Positions 8,754-17,458 of a DNA stretch of 35,855 nucleotides are shown here, one piece after another (positions within the stretch are counted from its first letter, which is position 1; every line of letters starts with the position of its first letter). Made by a program: the position numbers and the translations under genes. The notes under the pieces were generated by a model, which worked only from the letters and a program-made list of their open reading frames with translations, searched no databases and had not been told where the DNA came from. The stretch is from Aliarcobacter sp. (lineage in GTDB: Bacteria > Campylobacterota > Campylobacteria > Campylobacterales > Arcobacteraceae): contig JAQVLW010000023.1 of the NCBI GenBank assembly GCA_028703945.1, positions 1-35,855 on the forward strand, given 5' to 3'.

Positions 8754-9708
8754 CTATTCCAAATACATTTCTTTTAATAAGTGTTAAATTATCTTTTAAA
8801 TTTTCTTTGGAAATGGCAAGAACAGGAAGTTTATAATCTTTTTGAATCTCTTCATTATTAAAATATCTATCTAAAAAAACAACTGCTTCTTCTCCCATTA
8901 AAAATGGCTGTTGCATAGCAGATGCAACTAAAGTGTCATTTGTAATAAGCTCTAAAAACTCAGGTTCAGCATCAAAAGTAAGAAGTAAAACTTTGTCTTT
9001 TTTATCGCTTTCATAAATGGCATCTAAAGCAGCTTGATATTTATCTGAACCTTGAAGCCAAATTGCAGTTAAATCTGGATTCTCATTTAATAACTCTTTT
9101 GTAAAATTATATGTTTCTTCTTTTGAAAATGTAGATTGTTGTTTTAAATTTGTATTTTTTATTGCTGATTCATTCATGGCTTTTATAAAACCAGATGTTC
9201 TTTCTTGTCCATTCAATCTTTTTTGTGGAATAGAAATAATTGCAACTTTTGGATTTTCAATTTTTAAATTAGAAATTTTTTCAGCCAGAATTTTCCCAAT
9301 ATCATATGCACCTTTTTTATTATCAGAAGAAATATATGAAAGATATTCACCTGAATCTGCTCCAATATCTGAGATTATTACCGGAATATTTGCTTTTTTT
9401 GATAGTTTTAAAATAGTTGAACAAGAAGATGAATTATTTGGTGAGACTATAATTGCTGAGACATTTTCATTTATTGCTTTTATTGTATTTTCTAATTCAG
9501 TTTTTGGATCATTAAAAGAGTTGTAAATTTCAACTTCATAACCTAAATTTTCAGCACTATTTTTAATTCCGCGGGACATAATATCCCAATATGGAATAGT
9601 TGTATCTGAAACAATATAAGCTATCTTTTTATTAGAATTTGCATTTAATATAGAGAAACTCATTAGTAAAAATAGTAGAGTTAAAATATGATGATTCAGA
9701 ATTCTCAT
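8716..9708 (-). CDS. Periplasmic binding protein, RbsB/TorT-like (type I fold)
   Basis: A 330-aa exported protein of the Peripla_BP_4 type. A signal peptide covers about residues 1-24 (hydrophobic LTLLFLLMSFSILNANS). The mature part begins KKIAYIVSDTTIPYWDIMSRG, typical of sugar-binding LacI/RbsB-like proteins, followed by AIIVSPNNSS, VIISDIGAD and an AIWLQGSDKYQAALDAI hinge segment. No permease or ATPase gene is near. Instead it is directly followed by, and overlaps, a sensor kinase gene, the arrangement of LuxP/LuxQ and TorT/TorS, where a periplasmic protein presents a ligand to a kinase. A sensory rather than transport role is therefore inferred; the ligand is unknown. AGAGGG four bases before the ATG supports the start. 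Confidence 0.82.
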   Translation of the reverse strand: MRILNHHILTLLFLLMSFSILNANSNKKIAYIVSDTTIPYWDIMSRGIKNSAENLGYEVEIYNSFNDPKTELENTIKAINENVSAIIVSPNNSSSCSTILKLSKKANIPVIISDIGADSGEYLSYISSDNKKGAYDIGKILAEKISNLKIENPKVAIISIPQKRLNGQERTSGFIKAMNESAIKNTNLKQQSTFSKEETYNFTKELLNENPDLTAIWLQGSDKYQAALDAIYESDKKDKVLLLTFDAEPEFLELITNDTLVASAMQQPFLMGEEAVVFLDRYFNNEEIQKDYKLPVLAISKENLKDNLTLIKRNVFGIDDKINKKIQSNE

Positions 9709-9746
9709 TTATCCCTCTTAAAGAAAATATTAAGTCTTTTATTCTA

Positions 9747-12287
9747 TCATATTTCTTTGTCATTAATGCAAATAAGGTTTATAATCTCTTCTTGTTTTGA
9801 ACAAAAATTTCCATTTTTCTCTATTAGTATCAAATCTCTTGCATAACCATTTAAAGTATGAAGTTTTGCACTTTCGATTTCTATTTTAAAATCATCAAAT
9901 ATTTTTGCAATATAGGCAAAAAGACCTTTTTGATCCTTCGCAATAATATGCATAGATGCCAAATAAGCTGTATGATTAGAATCAATTCTAATATCAGCTT
10001 TTTTTATAATAGGTGTTTTTGTAATAACTGATTTACTCATATCAAAAGAATCTTTTATGATTTCTTCTACAAAAAATAAATCTTCCTCTGTAACTTTTTC
10101 TGAAAATGAAATATCAAAGGCTTTTTTATTATCATAAAGTTTGAAAATATTCATGGCTGCAATATTTAAAAATTCTAGTTTTCCAAGTAAATATCCTAGA
10201 TTTAAAGGAGATTTTCTAATGATTCTAATTGTAAGTTGAGAATCATTTATTATTTTATAAATATATGTTTCCACATCTTTTGCTTTTATTGCAATATCCA
10301 AAATATCTTCAGCTTTTAGTCTTAAAAAGATTTGATTAGAAGAAATATACATAATTTTCTTTTGTAAAATTACAGGTAATTCTTTATATCTATCAAGATT
10401 TTTGATTGTATTTTGTTTTGCAATTCTTCTTTTACTTTCATTTAAAAGTTCTTCATTTTCAAAAGCGGGAAGAGATTGTAAATAAAGTTGTTTTAAAAGT
10501 GAAGCGGTTGAACTACTAAAAATATTTTTCCCCACAGCTGAAATATCGCAATATGTAACAGCATAAAGAAGTTTTAAAGCCTCTTTTGTTTTTATTAAAC
10601 CTGTAAAATTAAGAATTGTTTTTTCAGAATAAATATCTTCATGTGTTGCCATATAAGACATCATATTGTGGTATCTTACAAGTCTTGCACCCAATTTTAT
10701 GAACTCTTCATTAAAATCAAAAGATTTCATCATACTTTTAAATAATTTTTCTCCAACAAGATGATGATCTTCAGTTCTTCCTTTTCCAATATCATGAAAA
10801 AAAGCAACTAATCTAACTAATATTTTTTGTTCATTAGTTAAGTCATTAAATATTGATTTTACATATTCATCTTCAATATTTTGAGAAAATTTTAAAGTTT
10901 TTATAGAGTGAATATCAACAGGATGTGAATGATAACCATCAAATTGAGGTTGATCAATTATCTTTTTTGTACTAGGAAGTACGGCTTGAAATAGACCTGC
11001 ATTATAAATCAATTTTATCAAAGGATATAAATTTGGTTTAGACAAAATTATTTTTATATTTTTCTTTAACTCTTTTGTTTGAACATTTGGCAATTTTGCT
11101 CGACTTGCATAATAAATATATGATCTATCGAACTTTTCTACATTAATAGGAAGCTCAATTAACTCTTTTAGAAGAGAGTTTAATGTTTGCTCTTTTCTAT
11201 AAAATGAACAATATAAAGTATTATTTATAATATAAACATTCTTTTTAAATCTTAGTTTTCTTAATTTTGGGATATTTGAAGCTTCAAATATAATTTGTCT
11301 TGTAAATTTTTTCACCATTGTTGCTGTAAAACTATGAATAATATGTAAACAAGATAAAATTTTTGACATACATTGTCTATCTTTTGTATATCTTGATTTA
11401 TTTTTGAATCCTAGTTTAGAACTCAAATCTGGCAAAATATCAAAAGTAACTTGGTCTAATTTTTTTCTTGCAATATTATGTAAAGCATTTCTTACTTGAA
11501 ATATAAATTCTAAAGCTTGTCTATATTTTTTGTATTCATCTTCTGTAAATTGTGTTCCAATCAAATCTTTTGTATTAGTTACACCATATAAAATATTTGC
11601 CATCCAATACATCATATTAGATTCTCTAATTCCACCATAACCATCTTTTATATTTGGTTCCATTTTTAATGGATATTTCATAAGTCTTTGTTTATGTTCT
11701 TCTAATTTATCTAAAACAAATTCTTTTTGATTTGTTTTTCTGATTTTAGATAAAACATTTTGATACCCAAACCAAAGATTTTTTGAACCATAAATTAGTC
11801 TTGATTCTAAAATAGAACTTTTTATTGTTATATCTTCTTTTACCGCATCTGAAATTTCTCTTAATTCATGAACTCTTGAGCCTAATTTTAAACCACAATC
11901 CCAAGCTAAAGTTATAAACTCTTCCATAATGTTTTTTAAGTTATAACCCTTTACATTTTCGTATAAAAGCATAATATCAATATCAGAATAGATACAAAGT
12001 TGCTCTCTTCCATAAGAACCCAAGGCAACTAAACTAATAGGAATTGAAGAACTCATAGGTTGATGTGAAGCAAAATTTTTTCGTAAAATATACTTATATA
12101 GTAAAATTAAAAATTTATCCGTATGTTTTGTATGTTTTATAAAAAAATCTTTTCCTCCGGTTGTTTCAACTGTTGTATCAATTGAGTCAAGATAATTTTT
12201 GTAGTATGTTTTAAAAACTTTTGAGATTTCAAAATCAGTAGCATTATTTGATATAAGTTCTTCTATTTGTATGCTTATTTCAATCAT
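9747..12287 (-). CDS. glnD: [Protein-PII] uridylyltransferase/uridylyl-removing enzyme
   Basis: An 846-aa cytoplasmic nitrogen sensor that uridylylates PII (GlnK) when glutamine is low and removes UMP when it is high. The nucleotidyltransferase motif GSYGREQLCIYSDIDIML is near residues 88-105. A GlnD-type helical region follows. The HD hydrolase motif VAFFHDIGKGRTEDHH is near 493. A C-terminal ACT domain (about 785-840, HIIAKDQKGLFAYIAKIFDD) binds glutamine in the family; the first ACT domain is hard to see and may be degenerate. Length is close to the usual 850-900 aa. Its ATG overlaps the stop of the upstream Fis-type regulator gene by four bases (ATGA), and its target PII protein is encoded about 6.5 kb away. 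Confidence 0.92.
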   Translation of the reverse strand: MIEISIQIEELISNNATDFEISKVFKTYYKNYLDSIDTTVETTGGKDFFIKHTKHTDKFLILLYKYILRKNFASHQPMSSSIPISLVALGSYGREQLCIYSDIDIMLLYENVKGYNLKNIMEEFITLAWDCGLKLGSRVHELREISDAVKEDITIKSSILESRLIYGSKNLWFGYQNVLSKIRKTNQKEFVLDKLEEHKQRLMKYPLKMEPNIKDGYGGIRESNMMYWMANILYGVTNTKDLIGTQFTEDEYKKYRQALEFIFQVRNALHNIARKKLDQVTFDILPDLSSKLGFKNKSRYTKDRQCMSKILSCLHIIHSFTATMVKKFTRQIIFEASNIPKLRKLRFKKNVYIINNTLYCSFYRKEQTLNSLLKELIELPINVEKFDRSYIYYASRAKLPNVQTKELKKNIKIILSKPNLYPLIKLIYNAGLFQAVLPSTKKIIDQPQFDGYHSHPVDIHSIKTLKFSQNIEDEYVKSIFNDLTNEQKILVRLVAFFHDIGKGRTEDHHLVGEKLFKSMMKSFDFNEEFIKLGARLVRYHNMMSYMATHEDIYSEKTILNFTGLIKTKEALKLLYAVTYCDISAVGKNIFSSSTASLLKQLYLQSLPAFENEELLNESKRRIAKQNTIKNLDRYKELPVILQKKIMYISSNQIFLRLKAEDILDIAIKAKDVETYIYKIINDSQLTIRIIRKSPLNLGYLLGKLEFLNIAAMNIFKLYDNKKAFDISFSEKVTEEDLFFVEEIIKDSFDMSKSVITKTPIIKKADIRIDSNHTAYLASMHIIAKDQKGLFAYIAKIFDDFKIEIESAKLHTLNGYARDLILIEKNGNFCSKQEEIINLICINDKEI

Positions 12288-13036
12288 AATAAATCTTTAT
12301 AGATTTCTAGTTTCTTTCTTAAAGTGATTCTGTTTAATCCTAAATGTTTTGCAACTTGAACTTGAGATTTATATTTTGCTGTTGAAGCTTTTAGTAATGG
12401 AACTTCAAAAATATATGATAACTCTTTATATGAATTTTCTCCATGTAAATTTTCACTAATATATTTTTCTAAAAACATTAAAATTTCATGTTCTCCAATA
12501 GTTTCAAAAAGATATGAAAAATAAATAGATTTTCTTAAACTATGAGCATTATTTGTAACATTTATTATCAACTTTGAAGGAGCAACTTTTTGTAAATCTA
12601 AAATTGAACTAGCTTCTGTTGAAAATTTATTTACCAAAGCTTTTGTATCTTCTTCTCTTTTTGATAAAGTAGGAATTTCAAGATTAATTGAAAAAACATC
12701 TTTTAATTTTTGATTTAAATTTTCAGTATTGGAAATCCCAATAAGTCTGATATTATTAGCTTCTACCCATTTTAAAAATAGGTCAATATTTGTTATTTCA
12801 TTAATTTTATCTATGATAATAGCTTCATTTTGTAAAAAAATTACATCATCACTAATATCTTTTTGTAAGTTTTTAGCTTCATAAATATCTGAATTTGGTA
12901 GTATATATTTAGCAAGTGATTTTTTTCCTGTCCCTGCTTTTCCTAAAATAAGTGCATTCACCTGAACTGCTTGTAAAAGCTTTGCTGAATTTAATATTTC
13001 CTTTGAAATTTCATCTTCTGCAATAAAATTTTGCAT
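12284..13036 (-). CDS. Small NtrC-like AAA+/Fis-type DNA-binding regulator lacking GAFTGA
   Basis: A 250-aa protein. The Walker A loop GKAGTGKKS is at residues 32-40. A Walker B-like strand AIIIDKINEI lies near 72-81, with Lys where the catalytic Glu normally follows the Asp. A C-terminal Fis-type helix-turn-helix covers about 219-250 (KSQVQVAKHLGLNRITLRKK). Only about 38 residues separate the Walker A lysine from the Walker B aspartate, clearly fewer than in sigma54 activators, and no GAFTGA-like loop is visible there. There is no receiver domain. Canonical sigma54 activation is therefore unlikely; a DNA-binding regulator working with sigma70 is the better guess. It is translationally coupled to glnD and preceded by a 17-bp dyad also found before both amt genes, so a nitrogen role is inferred. 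Confidence 0.75.
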   Translation of the reverse strand: MQNFIAEDEISKEILNSAKLLQAVQVNALILGKAGTGKKSLAKYILPNSDIYEAKNLQKDISDDVIFLQNEAIIIDKINEITNIDLFLKWVEANNIRLIGISNTENLNQKLKDVFSINLEIPTLSKREEDTKALVNKFSTEASSILDLQKVAPSKLIINVTNNAHSLRKSIYFSYLFETIGEHEILMFLEKYISENLHGENSYKELSYIFEVPLLKASTAKYKSQVQVAKHLGLNRITLRKKLEIYKDLL

Positions 13037-13082
13037 AATTTACCACCTCTTTTTTAATCATTAACTTATAAGATTAAAAAAT

Positions 13083-13088
13083 ATTATA
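13083..13088 (-). promoter_or_regulatory. -10 box of the Fis-type regulator/glnD operon
   Basis: TATAAT on the minus strand, 47 bases upstream of the start codon. No consensus -35 is seen, only T-rich DNA, as is common in this group. The 17-bp dyad begins 30 bases further upstream. Confidence 0.55.
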
Positions 13089-13118
13089 CTGTATAAAAAT
13101 AAAAATCTTTTATTTTTT

Positions 13119-13135
13119 TGTATATTAAATATACA
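13119..13135. promoter_or_regulatory. 17-bp dyad (putative nitrogen operator, copy 1)
   Basis: TGTATATT-A-AATATACA is a perfect 8-1-8 palindrome centred about 50 bases upstream of the predicted start of the regulator-glnD operon. Read in promoter orientation it differs from the amt1 copy at one of 17 positions. It lacks the GC stem expected of a terminator for the gene ending at 13155. Confidence 0.6.
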
Positions 13136-13154
13136 TTAGTGGAATTTTTTAATA

Positions 13155-14012
13155 TTAATCTTTATTTGAATAGTGAATAAATATAGTTAAAGAAACTAAT
13201 ATTAATGCAATTCCGGCTATCAAATAAAAGGCATTTATCATTTGAACATAATCATTAATCGCAATTTTAAATACAACAATTAAAGCTTCAATTGAAAGTG
13301 CAATAATAATTGTTGTTAAAAACTTTGTTAGAATTTTTGTTTCAACTTTTGAATTTTTTGAATAAGATTTAAAAAATACTTCTTGTTCTAAAATAGTTTT
13401 TGCTAAATCAAATATAGCAATACTTAAAGTAAGAGCAATTATTGGTTTAAAAATCATTTCCAAAGATAAAGCATGATTTGAAAAAAGATAAGTAATAAAG
13501 TCATAAATAGAAAATAAAATAGTAAATACAGATAAAATTATCATTGAAATACCAGCTAATATATAAAAACTTTTAGTAATACTATGAAAAGGTTTATTTA
13601 ATTCAATTAGGTTTAATTTTTGTAATAAAATATCTACTTGAAAATCAAGGAAAAATATATCTTCACCTTCTTTTATTGTAACGGTCACACAATTGCTTCT
13701 TGTTGCACTACTAATATAAGGCTTTGAAAAAGCAATATTTGACTCTTTAAAATATAGTTTTGATATTAAATGTGAACGATCTTTATTTCTTGCATTTTCG
13801 TCTGTTTTGTATCTATAAAAGTTTTCTGAGATTTGTGTTTTTGTATCTTTATTTACAATATAAACAAGTTCTAATGAAGGAAATATTGTATAAAGTTGTT
13901 TGAAATTATTTTTCTTGTGATTTGATAAATTTCCTGAATTCTTTAAGCTCTCTTGTAGAAAATATTCTATATCTTCTTGATGTTGTGTATAAGTTTCAAA
14001 AAATTCTTTCAT
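13155..14012 (-). CDS. Cache/PDC-like domain membrane protein with four transmembrane helices
   Basis: A 285-aa protein of unknown function. Residues about 1-145 look like a small-molecule sensor of the Cache/PDC type: FPSLELVYIVNKDTKTQ, an FSKPYISSATRSNCVTVTI segment and DIFFLDFQVDILL follow the usual strand pattern. The remaining half has four hydrophobic segments (about 146-180, 187-208, 225-247, 252-280). Unlike classic Cache receptors there is no N-terminal helix or signal before the sensor part and no kinase or methyl-accepting output domain. The sensor may therefore face the cytoplasm. GAGGAA before the ATG supports the start. It lies between the glnD operon and the ankyrin gene, all on the minus strand. 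Confidence 0.65.
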   Translation of the reverse strand: MKEFFETYTQHQEDIEYFLQESLKNSGNLSNHKKNNFKQLYTIFPSLELVYIVNKDTKTQISENFYRYKTDENARNKDRSHLISKLYFKESNIAFSKPYISSATRSNCVTVTIKEGEDIFFLDFQVDILLQKLNLIELNKPFHSITKSFYILAGISMIILSVFTILFSIYDFITYLFSNHALSLEMIFKPIIALTLSIAIFDLAKTILEQEVFFKSYSKNSKVETKILTKFLTTIIIALSIEALIVVFKIAINDYVQMINAFYLIAGIALILVSLTIFIHYSNKD

Positions 14013-14110
14013 ATAAATTCCTCTTCATATTTATTATAAGTATATGAAAATAAAAAAGAATAATATACAATCCTCTGTTTATTTAGCATACAAATATAAT
14101 ATTAATGAAG

Positions 14111-16036
14111 TTATTCTATATTAAATTCTTTAATCATATTTTCAGCAAGTACTTCTAGTTTTTTTATATTATTAGAGGCTTCAATTCCTTTTGTAAGGGT
14201 TTTAATATTTCCATGAAATTTTTGAAGAAATTGTAAAATTTTAGGGTCTTTTTTTTCTAAATTATTTACCAATGCACCAACATCTAACATCTCTATTACT
14301 AAATCTTTTTTCCCCATAAATGCTGCATAGTTTATTGGTCTTATTCCGTAATTGTCAGGTAAATTTATTACTTCTTTATTATGATGATAAAGTAATCTAA
14401 AATACTTTGTAGTATTTTTCCAAATACAAGTATGAATAATACTTCGCCCTTGTTTATCTGTAACAAAACAATCGGCACGCATTTCTAAAAGAAGTCTTAT
14501 TGTATATTCACACTTTTCACCGACTGCAATATGAAGTGCAGTTAATCCTTCATTGTTTTTTGCATTAATATCTACACCTGCATTTATAAGGCTTTTAATT
14601 GTATTTAAATATAATTTCTTATCTTTTATTAGATTTTTATCATTGTAATCCATTAATTTAAAGATAATATTATTTCCATCTTTGTCTCTTTGATTTAAAT
14701 TAATACCTTTAACCCTTAATAATTTAAATAATTTAAAATTAAAATAAACAATAGAATCAAAAAATAAAGGTTCATGCTTAGAATTTAACTTATTTATATC
14801 AACATTATGACTTTTTAAAATAATCTCTAAAACATTTGCATATTCAGCATCTTCATTTAATAATATTTCATATTCAAATTCTAAAGGTTTTCTATTTTCT
14901 GAATATAAAATTATATCTATAAGTATTTCTATAAGAGATTTTCCATATTTATTTACTAAATCAGGAGTTGCACCTTTGCTTAAATATAATTTTATTAATT
15001 TAATATTCCTAATGCCATTTAGTGCTAATATTGATAAAACAGTCTCACCTTGATTATTTTGATGATTTAAATCTATTTTATGATTGTCTTCAAAAAGAGT
15101 ATTTATCAACTCTCTATTTTCACTTCTTGTAACTAAAAAAAGTGCATTTTCATTATTATCATCTGTAGCATCAATACTTATACCTAAACGAATTAGTTCT
15201 ATAATCATCTCTAAATAATCATTTCTCATTTCAGTATTTTCTTTTGGAGTTTCCAAAAAATATGTTATTGATTCCATTAAAAGAGTTTTATTTTTATTAC
15301 TTCTACTATTTATATTGCAGCCTAATGAAAGAGCTTTTTCTATAATATCAATATTTTTTATACCTTCTGATATAGCGTAAAATAGGAAATTTTTACCATT
15401 TCTATCCATAATTGTTGGATTTGCTCCTAATTCCATAAGTAATAAAGCTAATTCATTATTTTGTGTAACAATTTCTTTATGTAAAATGGTATTTCCATCT
15501 TTATTAACTTGATTTATATTTAACTCTTCTAATGACCCAACTTTTCGAATAATATCCATGTTTCCGTTTGCAACCGCATCAAAAATTAGATTATGTCCAT
15601 GAATATCACTATTATTTAAAGCTTGTGTAACTTGAATTAAGTAATTTACAATTCTATTATTTGCACTAATAACTGCATCTTGTAAAGCTGTTCGTTTATA
15701 AATATTTAAATGATTTATGTTGATTTTATTCTCTATTAAGGTTTGTAAAATTGCGCTGTTTTTAGCATGAATGGCATAAAAAATTGCAGTTTCTTCTTGT
15801 GAGTTTTGGATTTCTATATTAACATTGTTTGAAATAAGCCAAACAACCGATTGATATAAGTCTTTTTTACAGCAATAATGTAAAATAAGTTCGTTGTGAA
15901 CAGATAATGTATTTAAATTTAAATCAAGTTCACTATGCATCTTATCTAGCTTCTCAATACTAGGATTTTGATTTAATAATTCTTTTAAAAATTCTTCTTC
16001 CGTGCTTTTAGTCTTATTTATAAGCTTTTTAAACAT
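14111..16036 (-). CDS. Large ankyrin-repeat protein
   Basis: A 641-aa soluble protein made almost wholly of ankyrin-like repeats, about a dozen or more. Clear examples are KDGNTILHKEIVTQNNELAL, NNEGLTALHIAVGEKCEYTI and NYGIRPINYAAFMGKKDLVI; several central copies are degenerate or carry insertions. There is no signal peptide and no recognisable catalytic domain, so it probably acts as a cytoplasmic protein-binding scaffold with an unknown partner. I prefer the ATG at 16036; a TTG twelve bases upstream (16048) is possible, and neither has a strong ribosome binding site. It is divergent from amt1, sharing 180 bases of promoter DNA. Confidence 0.8.
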   Translation of the reverse strand: MFKKLINKTKSTEEEFLKELLNQNPSIEKLDKMHSELDLNLNTLSVHNELILHYCCKKDLYQSVVWLISNNVNIEIQNSQEETAIFYAIHAKNSAILQTLIENKININHLNIYKRTALQDAVISANNRIVNYLIQVTQALNNSDIHGHNLIFDAVANGNMDIIRKVGSLEELNINQVNKDGNTILHKEIVTQNNELALLLMELGANPTIMDRNGKNFLFYAISEGIKNIDIIEKALSLGCNINSRSNKNKTLLMESITYFLETPKENTEMRNDYLEMIIELIRLGISIDATDDNNENALFLVTRSENRELINTLFEDNHKIDLNHQNNQGETVLSILALNGIRNIKLIKLYLSKGATPDLVNKYGKSLIEILIDIILYSENRKPLEFEYEILLNEDAEYANVLEIILKSHNVDINKLNSKHEPLFFDSIVYFNFKLFKLLRVKGINLNQRDKDGNNIIFKLMDYNDKNLIKDKKLYLNTIKSLINAGVDINAKNNEGLTALHIAVGEKCEYTIRLLLEMRADCFVTDKQGRSIIHTCIWKNTTKYFRLLYHHNKEVINLPDNYGIRPINYAAFMGKKDLVIEMLDVGALVNNLEKKDPKILQFLQKFHGNIKTLTKGIEASNNIKKLEVLAENMIKEFNIE

Positions 16037-16137
16037 TTCACCAACCAATATTTTTATAATATAATTTATTCCCGATTATATAATAAAAAAGTAAGTTCTC
16101 CGCTTTAAATTATAAAGATATGCTTGAAATAATATTA

Positions 16138-16154
16138 TGCATATTTAATATACA
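16138..16154. promoter_or_regulatory. 17-bp dyad (putative nitrogen operator, copy 2)
   Basis: TGCATATT-T-AATATACA is an 8-1-8 dyad with one mismatch, centred about 52 bases upstream of the predicted amt1 transcription start. It is nearly identical to the copy before the regulator-glnD operon. Confidence 0.6.
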
Positions 16155-16162
16155 ATAAAATA

Positions 16163-16191
16163 TTTACAATGATAAATAAAGTTTCTATAAT
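16163..16191 (+). promoter_or_regulatory. Sigma70-type promoter of amt1
   Basis: TTTACA at 16163-16168 and a perfect TATAAT at 16186-16191 with a 17-base spacer. The ribosome binding site AAAGGAA follows just before the ATG at 16219. Confidence 0.7.
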
Positions 16192-16218
16192 CTAATAAAA
16201 TATACACAAAGGAATTTT

Positions 16219-17433
16219 ATGGAAAATTTTGCTGATGTAAAATATATTTTAGATGGTTTTCTATTTATATTTGCAGGAATTCTTGTAATGTGGATGGCAG
16301 CTGGTTTTGCAATGCTTGAATCAGGCTTAACAAGAAGTAAAAATACTGCAACGGTTCTAACAAAAAATATTCTATTATTTATAATATCTTGTATTATGTT
16401 TTATTTTGTTGGATATAACTTTATGTATGGTGATGGAAATATTTTTATCGGAAGTGGAGTAATGTTGTCTGGAAAAACAAATGAAGAAATGGGTTATCCT
16501 GTAATGGCAGATTTTTTCTTTCAAGTTGTATTTGTTGGAACTTCTGCTTCTATTATTTCTGGAGTTATCGCAGAAAGAATGAAAATATGGCCATTTTTAA
16601 TTTTTACAATAATTTTAACAAGTTTTATTTACCCAATTCAAGGACATTGGTCATGGGGAAAATCTGAATTAGGTGGTTTTATGACAGGATTTTCAGATTT
16701 TGCTGGGTCAACTGTTGTTCACTCTGTTGGTGGATGGGCTGCCCTTGCTGGAGTTTTGATTTTAGGAGCTAGAAAAGGTAAATACGGCAAAGATGGACAA
16801 GTTAGACCAATTCCTGGCTCAAACCTTCCTATGGCTACACTTGGGACATTTATTTTATGGATGGGATGGTTTGGATTTAATGGTGGCTCTCAATTAGCAC
16901 TTGGTTCAAAAGAAGATATTAATGTAATTGCTTCTGTAATTGCTAGTACAAATATGGCTGCATGTGCTGGTGGATTAATGGCTGCAATTCTGACACAACT
17001 TATTTATAAAAAAATTGATTTAACAATGGTTTTAAATGGTACTTTAGCAGGACTTGTTTCTTGTACTGCAGGACCTAATTTGGGAATTAATGTGGCTTTA
17101 ATAGAAGGATTAATTGGTGGAGCATTAATAATATTTGCTGTTCCATTTTTTGATAAATTCAAAATTGATGATCCTGTTGGTGCTTTATCTGTTCACTTAG
17201 TTGCTGGTATTTGGGGAACATTAGCTGTTGGTATTTTTAGTCCTACGGTTACTTTTTTAGCTCAGATAAAAGGTGTAGTTGTAGTTGGTTCATTTGTTTT
17301 TATTTCATCATTTATTATTTGGAAAATAATTGATTTATTAATTGGATTAAGAGTTGATGAAGAGACAGAAGTAAATGGTCTTGATATTAATGAAACGGGA
17401 TTGGAGGCCTACCCTGAATTTAAAAGAGCATAG
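16219..17433 (+). CDS. amt: Ammonium transporter Amt (first of two)
   Basis: A 404-aa inner-membrane channel of the Amt/MEP/Rh family with about 11 helices, importing ammonium. The family signature DFAGSTVVHSVGGWAALAG, containing the first pore histidine, the motif GWFGFNGGSQ and the second conserved histidine segment LSVHLVAGIWGTLAVGI are all present. The cytoplasmic tail ends GLEAYPEFKRA, a family hallmark that in other bacteria contacts PII proteins. It starts about 180 bases from the divergent ankyrin gene, with a good promoter and an upstream dyad shared with amt2 and the glnD operon. It is followed by a close paralogue. Confidence 0.93.
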   Translation: MENFADVKYILDGFLFIFAGILVMWMAAGFAMLESGLTRSKNTATVLTKNILLFIISCIMFYFVGYNFMYGDGNIFIGSGVMLSGKTNEEMGYPVMADFFFQVVFVGTSASIISGVIAERMKIWPFLIFTIILTSFIYPIQGHWSWGKSELGGFMTGFSDFAGSTVVHSVGGWAALAGVLILGARKGKYGKDGQVRPIPGSNLPMATLGTFILWMGWFGFNGGSQLALGSKEDINVIASVIASTNMAACAGGLMAAILTQLIYKKIDLTMVLNGTLAGLVSCTAGPNLGINVALIEGLIGGALIIFAVPFFDKFKIDDPVGALSVHLVAGIWGTLAVGIFSPTVTFLAQIKGVVVVGSFVFISSFIIWKIIDLLIGLRVDEETEVNGLDINETGLEAYPEFKRA

Positions 17434-17437
17434 TTAA

Positions 17438-17455
17438 AAAAGAAATATTTCTTTT
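17438..17455. terminator. AT-only hairpin after amt1 (weak terminator)
   Basis: AAAAGAAAT/ATTTCTTTT is a perfect 9+9 palindrome starting five bases after the amt1 stop codon. It contains one GC pair per arm, so termination is likely partial at best. Confidence 0.4.
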
Positions 17456-17458
17456 AAT

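Noticed and set aside
14053..14069. Fourth copy of the 17-bp nitrogen dyad upstream of the Cache-like gene
   Set aside because: Only the right half (AATATACA) is present; the left half does not match, so it is treated as a chance half-site.
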